NCBI RefSeq assembly: GCF_028369135.1
Contig: NZ_JAPWHW010000024.1
Span: 1 to 51,295 of the forward strand
Source: Roseovarius sp. ZX-A-9
GTDB lineage: Bacteria > Pseudomonadota > Alphaproteobacteria > Rhodobacterales > Rhodobacteraceae
Direction: 5' to 3'
DNA length: 51,295 nucleotides
Positions 16,967 through 26,367 of this stretch are shown in pieces. Position 1 is the first letter of the stretch. Every line of letters begins with the position of its first letter. A model generated the notes under the pieces. That model saw nothing but the letters and a program-made list of their open reading frames with translations, had not been told where the DNA came from and searched no databases. Made by a program: the position numbers and the translations under genes.

Positions 16967-19408
16967 ATGACCGCCCAATTGCCAATTCACGATGCCCTGC
17001 CCGCGCTGATGGCCGCGATACGCGACCACGGGCGCGCCGTGTTGCAGGCACCGCCGGGGGCGGGCAAGACGACGGTGGTGCCACTGGCACTGCTGGAGGC
17101 AGGGCTGGTGCAGGGCCGTATCCTGATGCTGGAGCCGCGCCGCCTGGCCGCGCGCGCCGCTGCCGAGCGGATGGCGCAGACGCTGGGCGAGCCGGTGGGC
17201 CGCACGGTGGGCTACCGGATACGCGGCGAGGCCAAGGTATCGGACGCAACGCGCATCGAGGTCGTGACCGAAGGTATCCTGACCCGCCGCCTGCAATCGC
17301 AACCCGACCTGCCCGGCATAGGCGCCGTGATCTTTGACGAATTTCACGAACGCTCGCTGAATGCCGATCTGGGCTTGGCACTCTGCCTCGAAGTGGCGGG
17401 GGCGTTACGCGACGATCTGATTCTGATCGCCATGTCGGCCACGCTGGACGCCGAACCGGTGGCAGCGCTGATGAATGATGCGCCGATGATCACCTCGCAG
17501 GGCCGCAGCTATCCCGTGGAGACCCGCTGGCTTGATCGTCCGCTGCCCCGGAAAACCCGGCTTGAGCCTGCGATGGCCGATCTGATCTGCACTGCGCTGG
17601 CGGAAAGCGACGGCGGGCTGCTCGCCTTTCTGCCCGGCGAGGGGGAAATCCGGCGCACCGCCTCGCTGCTCGCTTCGCGCGTGCCCGCCGATTGCCATAT
17701 CCGCCCGCTTTTTGGAGCCATGCCCTTTGCCGAGCAACGCGCCGCCATCGCGCCCGCCGAGACGGGGCGCAAGATCGTGCTGGCGACTTCCATCGCCGAA
17801 ACATCGCTGACCATCGAGGATATCCGCATCGTGGTCGATGGCGGCAAGTCGCGCCGGGCGCGGTTTGATCCCGGATCGGGCATGGCGCGGCTGGTGACAG
17901 AGCCGGTCAGCCGCGCCGAGGCGACCCAGCGCGCGGGCCGTGCAGGTAGGGTGGCGCCGGGCACTGCCTGGCGGCTCTGGACACGCGGCGAAGAGGGCGC
18001 GCTGCCCGCTTTCGCACCCGCCGAGATCGAAGCGGCGGACCTCGCGCCGCTGGCGCTGGAACTGGCGATGTGGGGGGCCACGCCGGACCAGTTGCCGCTG
18101 CTGACCCCGCCCAATCCCGGCAGCTATGCCGAGGCGCAGGCGCTGCTGCGGATGCTGGGTGCTTTGGACAATGCCGGGCTGATCACCGATCATGGCCGCA
18201 CGATTGCCGCGCTGCCCCTGCATCCACGCCTTGCGCATATGCTGGAGCGCGCCGGACCGGACGCCGCGCCGCTGGCGGCCCTGCTGGCCGAGCGCGATCC
18301 GCTGCCGCGCGCCGCGCCCTGCGATCTGGCGCTGCGCCTGACGGCGATCCGCAGCCCCTCGGCGCGCCTGCCCTTCGAGCCGAACCGCGCTACGCTTGCC
18401 CGCATACGGCAAGAGGCCAAGCGCCTTGCCCGCACCACGAAAAGCGCCCGCAAGCGGGCGATGAATGACGCCGAAATGGCCGCCCTTGCCTATCCTGACC
18501 GCATCGGCCTGCGACGCCCCGGCGATGCCCCGCGCTATATCCTGTCGGGCGGCAAAGGCGCCGTTCTGGCCGATGATGACACGCTTGCAGGCACCCGCCT
18601 GATTGTCGCCACCGATCTAGACGGCGACCCGCGCGAGGCGCGTATCCGGCAGGCCATCGCCATCAGCGAGGCCGAGTTGCGCGGCCTCTACGCCGATCAG
18701 ATCGCCTGGGCCGATATCTGCCACTGGTCGCGCCGCGAGCGCCGTGTCATCGCGCGCAAACAGGAAAATTTCGGCGCGCTCACCCTTGATGATCGCATCT
18801 GGAAGGACGCGCCCGAGGATGCCATCGCCCGCGGGATGCTGAACGGGGTGCGCGATCTTGGGCTCAACTGGAGCGATGCGGCCCGCCGCTTTACCGCGCG
18901 TGTCGCACTGGTGCGCGACACCCAGCCCGATCTGCCCGACATGTCCGAGGCTGCGCTGATGGAGCGGCTCGACGACTGGCTGTTGCCGCATCTGGCAGGC
19001 GTGCGCAGCGCGCAGGACTGGCGAAGGTTCGACATGCTCGAGGCACTGCGCGCGCAACTGGACTGGCACCAGATACAGGCGCTGGACCGCGCGGCGCCAC
19101 CGCATTTCACCACGCCGTTGGGCCGCCGTATCCCGATCGACTATGCCAGCGACCCGCCCGAGATCAGCCTGCGCCTGCAGGAAATGTTCGGCCAGACCGA
19201 ACATCCGACCGTCGGGCGCACGCCGCTCAAGGTCACGCTGTTGTCACCCGCGCAGCGCCCGGTGCAGACCACCACCGACATCCCCGGCTTCTGGGCCAGT
19301 TCCTACACCGATGTGCGCCGCGACATGCGCGGGCGCTACCCCCGGCACCCCTGGCCCGAAGACCCCACGCAGGCCGATCCAACGTTGCGGGCAAAGCGCC
19401 GACACTGA
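16967..19408 (+). CDS. hrpB: ATP-dependent helicase HrpB
   Basis: An 813-residue DExH-box helicase, close to the usual 800-840. Motif I is APPGAGKTT (28-36), motif II is DEFH (124-127, the HrpB variant of DEAH), followed by SATLD and the ATQRAGRAGR motif VI. The C-terminal HrpB domain closes with the GFWASSYTDVRRDMRGRYPRH-type ending. The cellular role in most bacteria is unclear. The start at 16967 places motif I at the normal distance from the N-terminus. Confidence 0.94.
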   Translation: MTAQLPIHDALPALMAAIRDHGRAVLQAPPGAGKTTVVPLALLEAGLVQGRILMLEPRRLAARAAAERMAQTLGEPVGRTVGYRIRGEAKVSDATRIEVVTEGILTRRLQSQPDLPGIGAVIFDEFHERSLNADLGLALCLEVAGALRDDLILIAMSATLDAEPVAALMNDAPMITSQGRSYPVETRWLDRPLPRKTRLEPAMADLICTALAESDGGLLAFLPGEGEIRRTASLLASRVPADCHIRPLFGAMPFAEQRAAIAPAETGRKIVLATSIAETSLTIEDIRIVVDGGKSRRARFDPGSGMARLVTEPVSRAEATQRAGRAGRVAPGTAWRLWTRGEEGALPAFAPAEIEAADLAPLALELAMWGATPDQLPLLTPPNPGSYAEAQALLRMLGALDNAGLITDHGRTIAALPLHPRLAHMLERAGPDAAPLAALLAERDPLPRAAPCDLALRLTAIRSPSARLPFEPNRATLARIRQEAKRLARTTKSARKRAMNDAEMAALAYPDRIGLRRPGDAPRYILSGGKGAVLADDDTLAGTRLIVATDLDGDPREARIRQAIAISEAELRGLYADQIAWADICHWSRRERRVIARKQENFGALTLDDRIWKDAPEDAIARGMLNGVRDLGLNWSDAARRFTARVALVRDTQPDLPDMSEAALMERLDDWLLPHLAGVRSAQDWRRFDMLEALRAQLDWHQIQALDRAAPPHFTTPLGRRIPIDYASDPPEISLRLQEMFGQTEHPTVGRTPLKVTLLSPAQRPVQTTTDIPGFWASSYTDVRRDMRGRYPRHPWPEDPTQADPTLRAKRRH

Positions 19409-19413
19409 GCCGC

Positions 19414-20403
19414 TCAGCCGCGCCGCCCCCGCCGGTCCTTGAGACGCGCATGCGCCTCGGGCGTCCCATCATGGAACGAGCCGAACCACTTGTCCCAGGG
19501 CATTTCCAGGTTGCCGTAATTCACCTCGAAATAGCGATGATGCATCTGGTGATGGAACGTGCCCAGCGCCAGACGCTTTTCGTCGCCCGCCAGCAGGCTC
19601 TCGTACCCGGTATGCGAACTGGCCGCGGTCAGCGCCTGATGCTGCATGTGAAACAGGATATGCAGCGGGCTGGCGGCCACGAGGAAATGCACAAGGATCG
19701 AGCTGAAGAACAGCACATGTTCCACCGGGTGCATCGACAGGCCCGACCACGGCCCGACATTGACGTTGCGGTGATGCAGGCCGTGCGCCAGCCGGTAGAG
19801 CGGCCCCCAATGCAGTGCCCGGTGAATCCAGTAGAAATGAAACGAGATCCACACCGGTGTCAGCAGGAAGAGCGCAACGAACCAAACCGGGTTATCCGCC
19901 CATGTCAGCACCGGCGCCCAGCCATTGGCCATGGCCCAGAACATCAGCACCTCGAAACCGGTCCAGACCGCGACGCCGCTGCCGAGGCTCCAGAACATGT
20001 TGTCGCGCAACTGCCCGCCAAAGGTGAACTGCCGCCCTCGGGTCATCAACTCTCGCGGATCGAACTTCAGCCGCGAGCCCTGACGTTTGGCTCCGTGAAA
20101 GTACCAGTGCAGCCCGCCCGCCACTACGCTCAGCAGCACCATGTTGCGCAACCAGATCGCCGCGATCCAATCCCATGACAGGGTCCGGGTGGTGTCCAGC
20201 GACGGCTGGAAGAACGCCCATGTGATCAACGCGATCGCCACCAGAATGGTGTTCTCGGCGATCCCCAGCCAGCGCGCGGCGAGCCACCGGCCCATCGCTG
20301 CGGGATCAGGCGGCCAGCTAAAGAACGGCGACACGGCGATGGGCACATCCGGCACATGGTTCCAGCCGGGCAGTTTCTGCGCATCTGGGGCGTGATCGGG
20401 CAT
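19414..20403 (-). CDS. Sterol desaturase / fatty acid hydroxylase superfamily membrane protein
   Basis: A 329-residue integral membrane protein. The diiron histidine boxes are visible: HRALH and GLHHRN in the middle, then the TFHHQMHHRYFE box near the C-terminus, with several hydrophobic helices between about 55 and 245. The family hydroxylates or desaturates lipids such as ornithine lipids or carotenoids; the substrate here is unknown. The start at 20403 follows an AAGGAG site. A LysR regulator is divergent, 104 bases away. Confidence 0.88.
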   Translation of the reverse strand: MPDHAPDAQKLPGWNHVPDVPIAVSPFFSWPPDPAAMGRWLAARWLGIAENTILVAIALITWAFFQPSLDTTRTLSWDWIAAIWLRNMVLLSVVAGGLHWYFHGAKRQGSRLKFDPRELMTRGRQFTFGGQLRDNMFWSLGSGVAVWTGFEVLMFWAMANGWAPVLTWADNPVWFVALFLLTPVWISFHFYWIHRALHWGPLYRLAHGLHHRNVNVGPWSGLSMHPVEHVLFFSSILVHFLVAASPLHILFHMQHQALTAASSHTGYESLLAGDEKRLALGTFHHQMHHRYFEVNYGNLEMPWDKWFGSFHDGTPEAHARLKDRRGRRG

Positions 20404-20507
20404 GTCGTGGCTCCTTGCAACTGGGACAGTCACAATCTGGCACATGGTCTTTCAATGGAAAAAGAGATTTAAATGTGCTTTGATCTCGAAAAATCAGAGG
20501 AATAAAC

Positions 20508-21446
20508 TTGCCACGCACCCCGAACCTCTCGCTCAAGGCCATGCGCGCCTTTGCCCGTGTGGTCGAGCACGGCTCGATCAGCGGTGCGGCGGCAGAGCTG
20601 AATACCGCCGCGTCGGCCGTGGCGGCAGCCGTGGATCAGGTCGAGGCCGAGATGGGGGCGACGCTGCTAATTCGCACCCGCGCCCGCGGCATCGCCCCCA
20701 CGCCCGAGGCGGTGACTCTCGCGGCGCGGTTTCGCGCCCTGCTGGACGATTACCGCGCCGTGATGGAAGACGGGCGCGCGGTTAGCAGCGGGCTGCAGGG
20801 GACGTTGCGCATCGGCTATTACGCCCCTGTGGCCCCCGCGTTCCTGCCGCGCATTCTGGCGCCGATGATGCGCGCCCATCCCGATCTGCAACTGGTGCTG
20901 AGCGCGGAAAACAACGACAGCGCGCAAGAGCGCCTGCTGGCGGGCAAGCTCGATATCATTCTCTTCGCCGGGCAGGATCTGCGGCACAACATCCAGACGC
21001 AATTGCTGCTGGACCTGCCGCCATACGTACTGGCCCCCGCAGGGCACGCCATCACGGCGACCTCGCCGGTGCTGCTGAAAGATGTGGCACGCCACCCGAT
21101 CATCCAGCTTGATCTGCCGCTGGCACGGCCATTTCTGGAAGGGCTGTTTGCCGGGCGCGGCCTGACCCCGAACATCGTCGCGCGCGCCGACAGCACCGAG
21201 ATGGTGCGCGGCCTTGTGGGTGCGGGTGTCGGGCTGACGATCCTGGCGATGCGCCCTTTCACCGATATCAGCTATGGTGGCGATACGCTCTGCGCGCTGC
21301 CGCTGGAGCCGGGTTTGCCGGGGTTTCAGTTGCTGTCGGGTTGGGTGGCCGATCGGCCCCGCAGGCTGGTCACGGCGTTTCAGGAGGCGCTGCACGACTG
21401 GATGCGCGAGCCAGAGGCGCGGCGGCTGACCATCGCCGGAGCCTGA
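20508..21446 (+). CDS. LysR-family transcriptional regulator
   Basis: A 312-residue regulator with an N-terminal winged helix-turn-helix (about 6-65, LKAMRAFARVVEHGSISGAAAELN) and a LysR effector-binding domain (about 93-300, starting LRIGYYAPVAPAFLP). It uses a TTG start after an AGAGG site. Divergence from the sterol desaturase-like gene suggests it controls that gene, as LysR proteins often act on a divergent neighbour. The helix-turn-helix is unusually alanine-rich. The effector is unknown. Confidence 0.9.
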   Translation: MPRTPNLSLKAMRAFARVVEHGSISGAAAELNTAASAVAAAVDQVEAEMGATLLIRTRARGIAPTPEAVTLAARFRALLDDYRAVMEDGRAVSSGLQGTLRIGYYAPVAPAFLPRILAPMMRAHPDLQLVLSAENNDSAQERLLAGKLDIILFAGQDLRHNIQTQLLLDLPPYVLAPAGHAITATSPVLLKDVARHPIIQLDLPLARPFLEGLFAGRGLTPNIVARADSTEMVRGLVGAGVGLTILAMRPFTDISYGGDTLCALPLEPGLPGFQLLSGWVADRPRRLVTAFQEALHDWMREPEARRLTIAGA

Positions 21447-21452
21447 ACAGGG

Positions 21453-22856
21453 TCAGTCCCACCAAGGGCCGTGGTGGCGGCCCTCCTGCCCCAGCCGTTC
21501 GAACCCGTGATAGCCGAAGAAATCGCGCTGCGCCTGAATGATGTTGGCGGTGCCATAACCCTGCCGCATGGTATCGAAAAACGCCAGTGCCGCGCCCAGC
21601 GCGGGCACCGCGTGCCCGCCCGCGACCGCCGCCGCAACCACCTGCCGCAGCGCTGGCAGGCACTTCTCCAGAATCTGCGTCATCTTCGGCGCGAGGATCA
21701 GTTGCCCTTCGGCCAGATCGCCACCACGGAATGCCTCGGAAATATCGTCAAGCAGCGCCGAGCGGATGATGCAGCCCGCGCGCCAGACCTCGGCGATGCG
21801 CGCGAAATCGAGGGTCCAGTCATATTCCTGCGACGCCGATGCGAGGATGCGGAACCCCTGCGCATAGCCCAGAATGCGCGCCGCCAGAAACGCCTCTGCC
21901 AGCGTGTCATCGCTCAGCTCCAAAGCGCCGCGAGTGCCGCCCAGAATCCGCTCTGCCGCCATGCGCACGGTTTTTTCCGACGACCAACTGCGCGCGCCCA
22001 CCGCCGCCTCGATCATGTTGGCCGATTGGCCAAGGCGCACGGCCTCGACCACGGTCCAGCGCCCGGTGCCCTTCTGGCCTGCCGCGTCCTTGATCACGTC
22101 AACCATCGGGTGCCCGGATTCGGGATCGGCATAGGTCAGGACCTTGGCGGTGATTTCGATCAGGTAGGATTTCAGACGCCCCTGATCCCAGCGCGCGAAC
22201 ATCGCGCCGATTTCCGAAGGCGTGCGCGCCGCGCCATAGCGCAACAGGCCGTAAACCTCTGCAATCATTTGCATATCGGCGTATTCAATGCCGTTATGCA
22301 CCGTCTTGACGAAATGCCCGGCCCCGTCCGGCCCCAGATGATCGACACAAGGATCGCCCTCGAACCGCGCGGCGATGGCGCGCAGGATCGGTTTGAGTTG
22401 CTGCCAGCTGTGATCGCTGCCACCGACCATCATAGACGGCCCGTGGCGCGCGCCCTTTTCCCCGCCCGAGACGCCCATGCCAACGAAATGCAGATCACGT
22501 TCGGCCAATTCAGCCGCGCGGCGACGGGTGGCGTGGAAATCGGCATTGCCGCCGTCAATGATCGTATCGCCCGGCTCCAGCAGCGGCGCAATGGTGCCGA
22601 TCATCGCATCCATCGGCGCGCCCGACGGGATCATGAAGAGAATGATGCGCGGTGTTTTCAGACTGGCCACGAAGGCGTCCAGCTCTTCCTTGGGGTGCAG
22701 CCTTTCGGCCAGCGGCCCGGCCTCCTTGACGAAGGCGGTGATCCACTCCCGCTCGCGATTTGTCACGGCCACGTCAAAGCCGTGCTCGGCCATGTTCAGC
22801 GCCAGCGCGCTGCCCATCGTCCCCAACCCGTATACACCAATCTGTGCTTCGGACAT
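21453..22856 (-). CDS. gnd: 6-phosphogluconate dehydrogenase, decarboxylating
   Basis: A 467-residue enzyme that converts 6-phosphogluconate and NADP to ribulose 5-phosphate and CO2. The N-terminal Rossmann motif is GLGTMGSALALNMAEHG; the substrate motifs GGNADFHATRRR and GHFVKTVHNGIEYADMQ contain the catalytic lysine and asparagine. The end YHGFERLGQEGRHHGPWWD is typical. Its presence indicates an oxidative pentose phosphate branch. It stands alone, converging with the LysR gene with 6 bases between. Confidence 0.95.
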   Translation of the reverse strand: MSEAQIGVYGLGTMGSALALNMAEHGFDVAVTNREREWITAFVKEAGPLAERLHPKEELDAFVASLKTPRIILFMIPSGAPMDAMIGTIAPLLEPGDTIIDGGNADFHATRRRAAELAERDLHFVGMGVSGGEKGARHGPSMMVGGSDHSWQQLKPILRAIAARFEGDPCVDHLGPDGAGHFVKTVHNGIEYADMQMIAEVYGLLRYGAARTPSEIGAMFARWDQGRLKSYLIEITAKVLTYADPESGHPMVDVIKDAAGQKGTGRWTVVEAVRLGQSANMIEAAVGARSWSSEKTVRMAAERILGGTRGALELSDDTLAEAFLAARILGYAQGFRILASASQEYDWTLDFARIAEVWRAGCIIRSALLDDISEAFRGGDLAEGQLILAPKMTQILEKCLPALRQVVAAAVAGGHAVPALGAALAFFDTMRQGYGTANIIQAQRDFFGYHGFERLGQEGRHHGPWWD

Positions 22857-22976
22857 GAAGCTACCCCGCTCTTGTCGATGTCAGGCTAGGCCGTGTGCGG
22901 GGAAATGCAAGCACCGAGCACAGCCGCGGGCATGATAGATGTTTCGCGAAAAATGTTTTCACCCGATCGCTGGGCA

Positions 22977-23903
22977 TCAAAGCCCCAGGCACCAGCGCAC
23001 CACCGCCTTTTGCGCATGCAGGCGGTTTTCGGCCTCGTCAAAAACAACCGAATGCGGCCCGTCCATCACGGCGCTTGTCGCCTCTTCCTCGCGATGTGCG
23101 GGCAGGCAATGCATGAAGAGCGCATCGGGCTTGGCAAGGGCCATCAGCGCATCGTTCACCTGGTAGGGGCGCAGCATGTTGTGGCGGCGTTCCTTGGCGG
23201 ACTGGGTGTCATGCATGCTGACCCATGTGTCGGTGACTACCAGATCGGCCCCCTCCACCGCCTTTCGCGGATCACGCTCGATCTCGATCTTGCTGCCTGC
23301 GCGGCGGGCCATCCCGATGAATTCGGCCTCGGGGTCCAGTTGTGCGGGGCCCGTGAACGTCAGGTCGAACCCGAACTGCGCCGCGGCATGCAGGAAGGAC
23401 GCGCAGACATTGTTGCCGTCACCGGACCAGACGACTTTCTTGCCCTTGATGGGGCCGCGATGTTCTTCGTAGGTCAGGATATCGGCCATGATCTGGCACG
23501 GGTGAGTGCGGTCGGTCAGCCCGTTGATGACCGGCACATCGGCATATTCCGCCATTTCGATCAGCACCGATTCGTCAAAGGTGCGGATCATGATCAGATC
23601 CACGTAGCGGCTGAGCACGCGCGCGGTGTCGGCAATCGTCTCGCCGTGGCCCAGTTGCATCTCGGAGCCTGTCAGCAGCATCGTCTGGCCGCCCATCTGG
23701 CGCACACCCACGTCGAAGCTGACGCGCGTGCGGGTCGATGGCTTCTCGAAAATCAGCGCGACCATGTGGCCCGAGAGGGGCTGTTCATCATCGGCCATCC
23801 CGCGCGGGCGGCCCTTGCGGGCGGCTTTCATCGCAGCGGCATTGTCGATGATGCCGCGCAGGGCGGCAGGGTCGGTTTTGTGGATATCGAGGAAATGATT
23901 CAT
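22977..23903 (-). CDS. argF: Ornithine carbamoyltransferase
   Basis: A 308-residue transferase forming citrulline from ornithine and carbamoyl phosphate. The carbamoyl-phosphate motif [12 protein letters not shown] is near residue 54, the HPCQ loop follows, and the ornithine-binding MHCLPAHR motif is near residue 265. It is the second gene of an operon with argD, 65 bases downstream of it. Its substrate comes from CarB, encoded at 46.9 kb. Confidence 0.96.
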   Translation of the reverse strand: MNHFLDIHKTDPAALRGIIDNAAAMKAARKGRPRGMADDEQPLSGHMVALIFEKPSTRTRVSFDVGVRQMGGQTMLLTGSEMQLGHGETIADTARVLSRYVDLIMIRTFDESVLIEMAEYADVPVINGLTDRTHPCQIMADILTYEEHRGPIKGKKVVWSGDGNNVCASFLHAAAQFGFDLTFTGPAQLDPEAEFIGMARRAGSKIEIERDPRKAVEGADLVVTDTWVSMHDTQSAKERRHNMLRPYQVNDALMALAKPDALFMHCLPAHREEEATSAVMDGPHSVVFDEAENRLHAQKAVVRWCLGL

Positions 23904-23968
23904 GCAATAGGTCCGTTTATTTTTTTCGAGAGCGCCGGGGGTTCCCCCCGGAGTCCCGGAGGATATTT

Positions 23969-25147
23969 TCAGCCAGCAGATGCCAGGGTGTCGGCGGCGG
24001 CGTTGAGGCGGTTGAACGCCTCTGCGATCTCCTCCTCGGTGATGTTGAGCGGCGGCAGCAGCCGTACCACGTTATCCGCTGCGGGCACGGTGCACAGCAG
24101 TTGGGTGTAGGCCGCATTCACCACATCCATGTTGGGCACCTTGCATTTGAGGCCCAGCATCAGCCCGCTACCGCGCACGGCTTCGAACACATCCGGATGG
24201 GCGGCGACGAGACCCTCGAGCTTTTGCCGGAAGAGACCGGCGCGGGCGCGCACGCCCTCAAGGAACGCAGGCTCTGCCACGATCTGCATCACCGCATTGC
24301 CCACCGCGCAGGCCAGTGGGTTGCCGCCATAGGTCGACCCGTGGGTGCCGGCTACCATCGCGCTGGCGGCATCTTCGCGCGCCAGCACCGCCCCGAGGGG
24401 GAAACCGCCGCCGATGCCCTTGGCCACCATCATGATATCGGGTTCGACCCCGGCCCATTCATGGGCAAAGAGCCGCCCGGTGCGGCCCATGCCGCATTGC
24501 ACCTCGTCAAGGATCAGCAGGATGCCGTGCTCGTCGCACAGATCGCGCAGACCCTTGAGGCATTGATCCGGCAGCGGGCGGATACCGCCTTCGCCCTGCA
24601 CCGGCTCGATCAGGATCGCCGCGGTTTTATCGGTGATGGCGGCGGTCAGCGCGTCATGGTCGCCCCATGGCAGATGGGTGAAGCCGGGCAGCAAGGGGCC
24701 AAAGCCCTTGGTCATTTTCTCGGACCCGGCGGCGGCAATGCCTGCGGCGGAGCGGCCGTGAAACGAGCCTTCGAAGGCGATGATCTCGGTGCGGTCGGGC
24801 TGGCCTGCGTCGTGGAAATGGCGGCGCGCCATCTTGACCGCCAGTTCGCACGCCTCGGTGCCTGAATTGGTGAAGAACACCGTGTCGGCAAATGTTGCCT
24901 CCACCAGCCGGTCTGCCAGTTCCTGCTGTTGCGGGATCTGGTAGAGGTTCGATGTATGCCACAGCTGCCCCGCCTGCGCGGTCAGTGCCGCCACCAGCAC
25001 CGGGTGCGCATGGCCCAGCGCATTGACCGCGATGCCCGCCGCCAGATCAAGAAAACGTCGGCCATCCGCCTCGATCAGCCAGCTGCCCTCGCCTTTGACA
25101 AAGCTGAGCGGCGCACGGTTATAGGTCGGCAGGACGGAGGTGATCAT
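23969..25147 (-). CDS. argD: Acetylornithine (succinyldiaminopimelate) aminotransferase
   Basis: A 392-residue class III PLP aminotransferase. The PLP lysine is K243 in [14 protein letters not shown], and [12 protein letters not shown] and [11 protein letters not shown] are also present. It converts N-acetylglutamate semialdehyde to acetylornithine and can serve lysine synthesis. It is the first gene of the argD-argF operon. Its start lies 125 bases after the stop of an 18-codon frame carrying four consecutive Arg codons, which may regulate it. Confidence 0.95.
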   Translation of the reverse strand: MITSVLPTYNRAPLSFVKGEGSWLIEADGRRFLDLAAGIAVNALGHAHPVLVAALTAQAGQLWHTSNLYQIPQQQELADRLVEATFADTVFFTNSGTEACELAVKMARRHFHDAGQPDRTEIIAFEGSFHGRSAAGIAAAGSEKMTKGFGPLLPGFTHLPWGDHDALTAAITDKTAAILIEPVQGEGGIRPLPDQCLKGLRDLCDEHGILLILDEVQCGMGRTGRLFAHEWAGVEPDIMMVAKGIGGGFPLGAVLAREDAASAMVAGTHGSTYGGNPLACAVGNAVMQIVAEPAFLEGVRARAGLFRQKLEGLVAAHPDVFEAVRGSGLMLGLKCKVPNMDVVNAAYTQLLCTVPAADNVVRLLPPLNITEEEIAEAFNRLNAAADTLASAG

Positions 25148-25272
25148 GAAAGCGATCCTTTGAAGAGAGCAAGACGCAGACCCGGTGTCAGGCGACCTGC
25201 GGCAAGGTCAATGAAATCAGATGGGACACGGGGGTGCAAGACGGGGGGACAAGACGCGGGCGAGACCGATGG

Positions 25273-25329
25273 TCAGCTGCGTCGACGTCGGGCCCACGAG
25301 GGGCTGCATAGGGCAAATTCTGTACACAT
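25273..25329 (-). CDS. Candidate arginine leader peptide ahead of argD
   Basis: An 18-residue frame MCTEFALCSPSWARRRRS with four consecutive Arg codons (CGA CGT CGA CGC) one codon before the stop. It is on the argD strand, 125 bases upstream. The Arg codon region contains GACGCAG, which is exactly complementary to CTGCGTC close to the argD start, and the leader region carries three copies of CGTCTTG that can also pair in part with the Arg codons. There is no clear ribosome site; a promoter placed just before the ATG would give leaderless translation. This matches ribosome-stalling attenuation as in other amino-acid operons, but is inferred from sequence only. Confidence 0.5.
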   Translation of the reverse strand: MCTEFALCSPSWARRRRS

Positions 25330-25336
25330 GGCGGTT

Positions 25337-25364
25337 GGAATAGACCGTTTGTCGCTGTCCGCAA
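25337..25364 (-). promoter_or_regulatory. Possible argDF promoter giving a leaderless leader peptide
   Basis: On the minus strand, TTGCGG (25359-25364) and TATTCC (25337-25342) are separated by 16 bases. The -10 box ends 7 bases before the leader ATG, so transcription would begin at or near that ATG. Both boxes are partial matches. Confidence 0.3.
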
Positions 25365-25422
25365 AGCAAAATCTGCCACCGGGCGTGAATTGATGCTTGC
25401 TCCGGCGGGGCGCTCATTGCAC

Positions 25423-26343
25423 ATGCTGCGCGCCATGATGATCCCACGCGCACAGAACCCCGGCCTCGCGGCCCTGCTGACATTGCTGGCCGCAGCGCTG
25501 GCGGCGGGCACGACCTTGCTGGCCAAGGCGCTGGGGACCGGCACGCTGGGCGCGCAGGTTCTGGGGCCGCCGATGCATGCGCTGCAGATCAGCCACGGGC
25601 GGTTTGCCTTCGCGCTTCTGAGCCTCGCGCTGGCGGCTGCAGTCCTGCGCCCGCAATTCGTGCGCCCGGCGCTGGGGCTGCATGTGACGCGTTCTGCGCT
25701 CGGCTTTGGCGGGGTCACGCTGATGTTCGCGGCCGCCGCGTTCATTCCGCTGTCGGATGCCACCGCGATCAGCTTTCTCAACCCGGTCTTCGGCATGATG
25801 CTGGCGATCCCGCTGCTGGGCGAACGGGTCGGTCCGGTGCGCTGGGCGGCGGCGGTGATCGCGCTGATCGGCGCGGCGGTCCTGACTCGGCCCGGCACGG
25901 AAAGCCTGCAAACCGGGGCGCTGCTGGCGCTGGGTGCGGCGGCGCTGCTGGGTGCGGAACTGATCGCAACCAAGAAACTCGCGGGGCGCGAGGCGCCGAT
26001 GCAGGTGCTGCTGGTCAACAACGTGATCGGCGCCATGATCGCGACGCTGGCCGTGATCCCGGTCTGGCAGACGCCCACCGCGCCGCAATGGGCTGCGCTG
26101 GCGGGGATCGGCGTGCTGATGGCCGGCGCGCAGGCCTGCTTCATCAACGCGATGGCGCGCGCCGATGCCAGCTATGTCGCGCCGTTCTTTTACGCCGCGC
26201 TGGTGTTTGCCGCGCTTTATGATTTCGCGTTCTTCGGTGTGCAGCCCGATCTGATCTCGATCTCGGGCGGGGCGATCATCCTGAGCGGCGCGGGCCTTCT
26301 GGCGTGGCGGCAAGCACGGTTGCGCGCGCCCAAATCGGTGTGA
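25423..26343 (+). CDS. EamA/DMT-family transporter
   Basis: A drug/metabolite transporter-type protein of about 306 residues with ten predicted membrane helices arranged as two EamA repeats. The loop segment SFLNPVFGMMLAIPLLGERV is characteristic of the first repeat, and the second repeat ends near LLAWRQARLR. The start is uncertain: ATG codons at 25393, 25423 and 25435 are all possible and none has a clear ribosome site. The substrate is unknown. It is divergent from argD, so an amino-acid or metabolite exporter is possible. Confidence 0.8.
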   Translation: MLRAMMIPRAQNPGLAALLTLLAAALAAGTTLLAKALGTGTLGAQVLGPPMHALQISHGRFAFALLSLALAAAVLRPQFVRPALGLHVTRSALGFGGVTLMFAAAAFIPLSDATAISFLNPVFGMMLAIPLLGERVGPVRWAAAVIALIGAAVLTRPGTESLQTGALLALGAAALLGAELIATKKLAGREAPMQVLLVNNVIGAMIATLAVIPVWQTPTAPQWAALAGIGVLMAGAQACFINAMARADASYVAPFFYAALVFAALYDFAFFGVQPDLISISGGAIILSGAGLLAWRQARLRAPKSV

Positions 26344-26367
26344 AGTGGGGCACGCCTGCCCGCCCCC

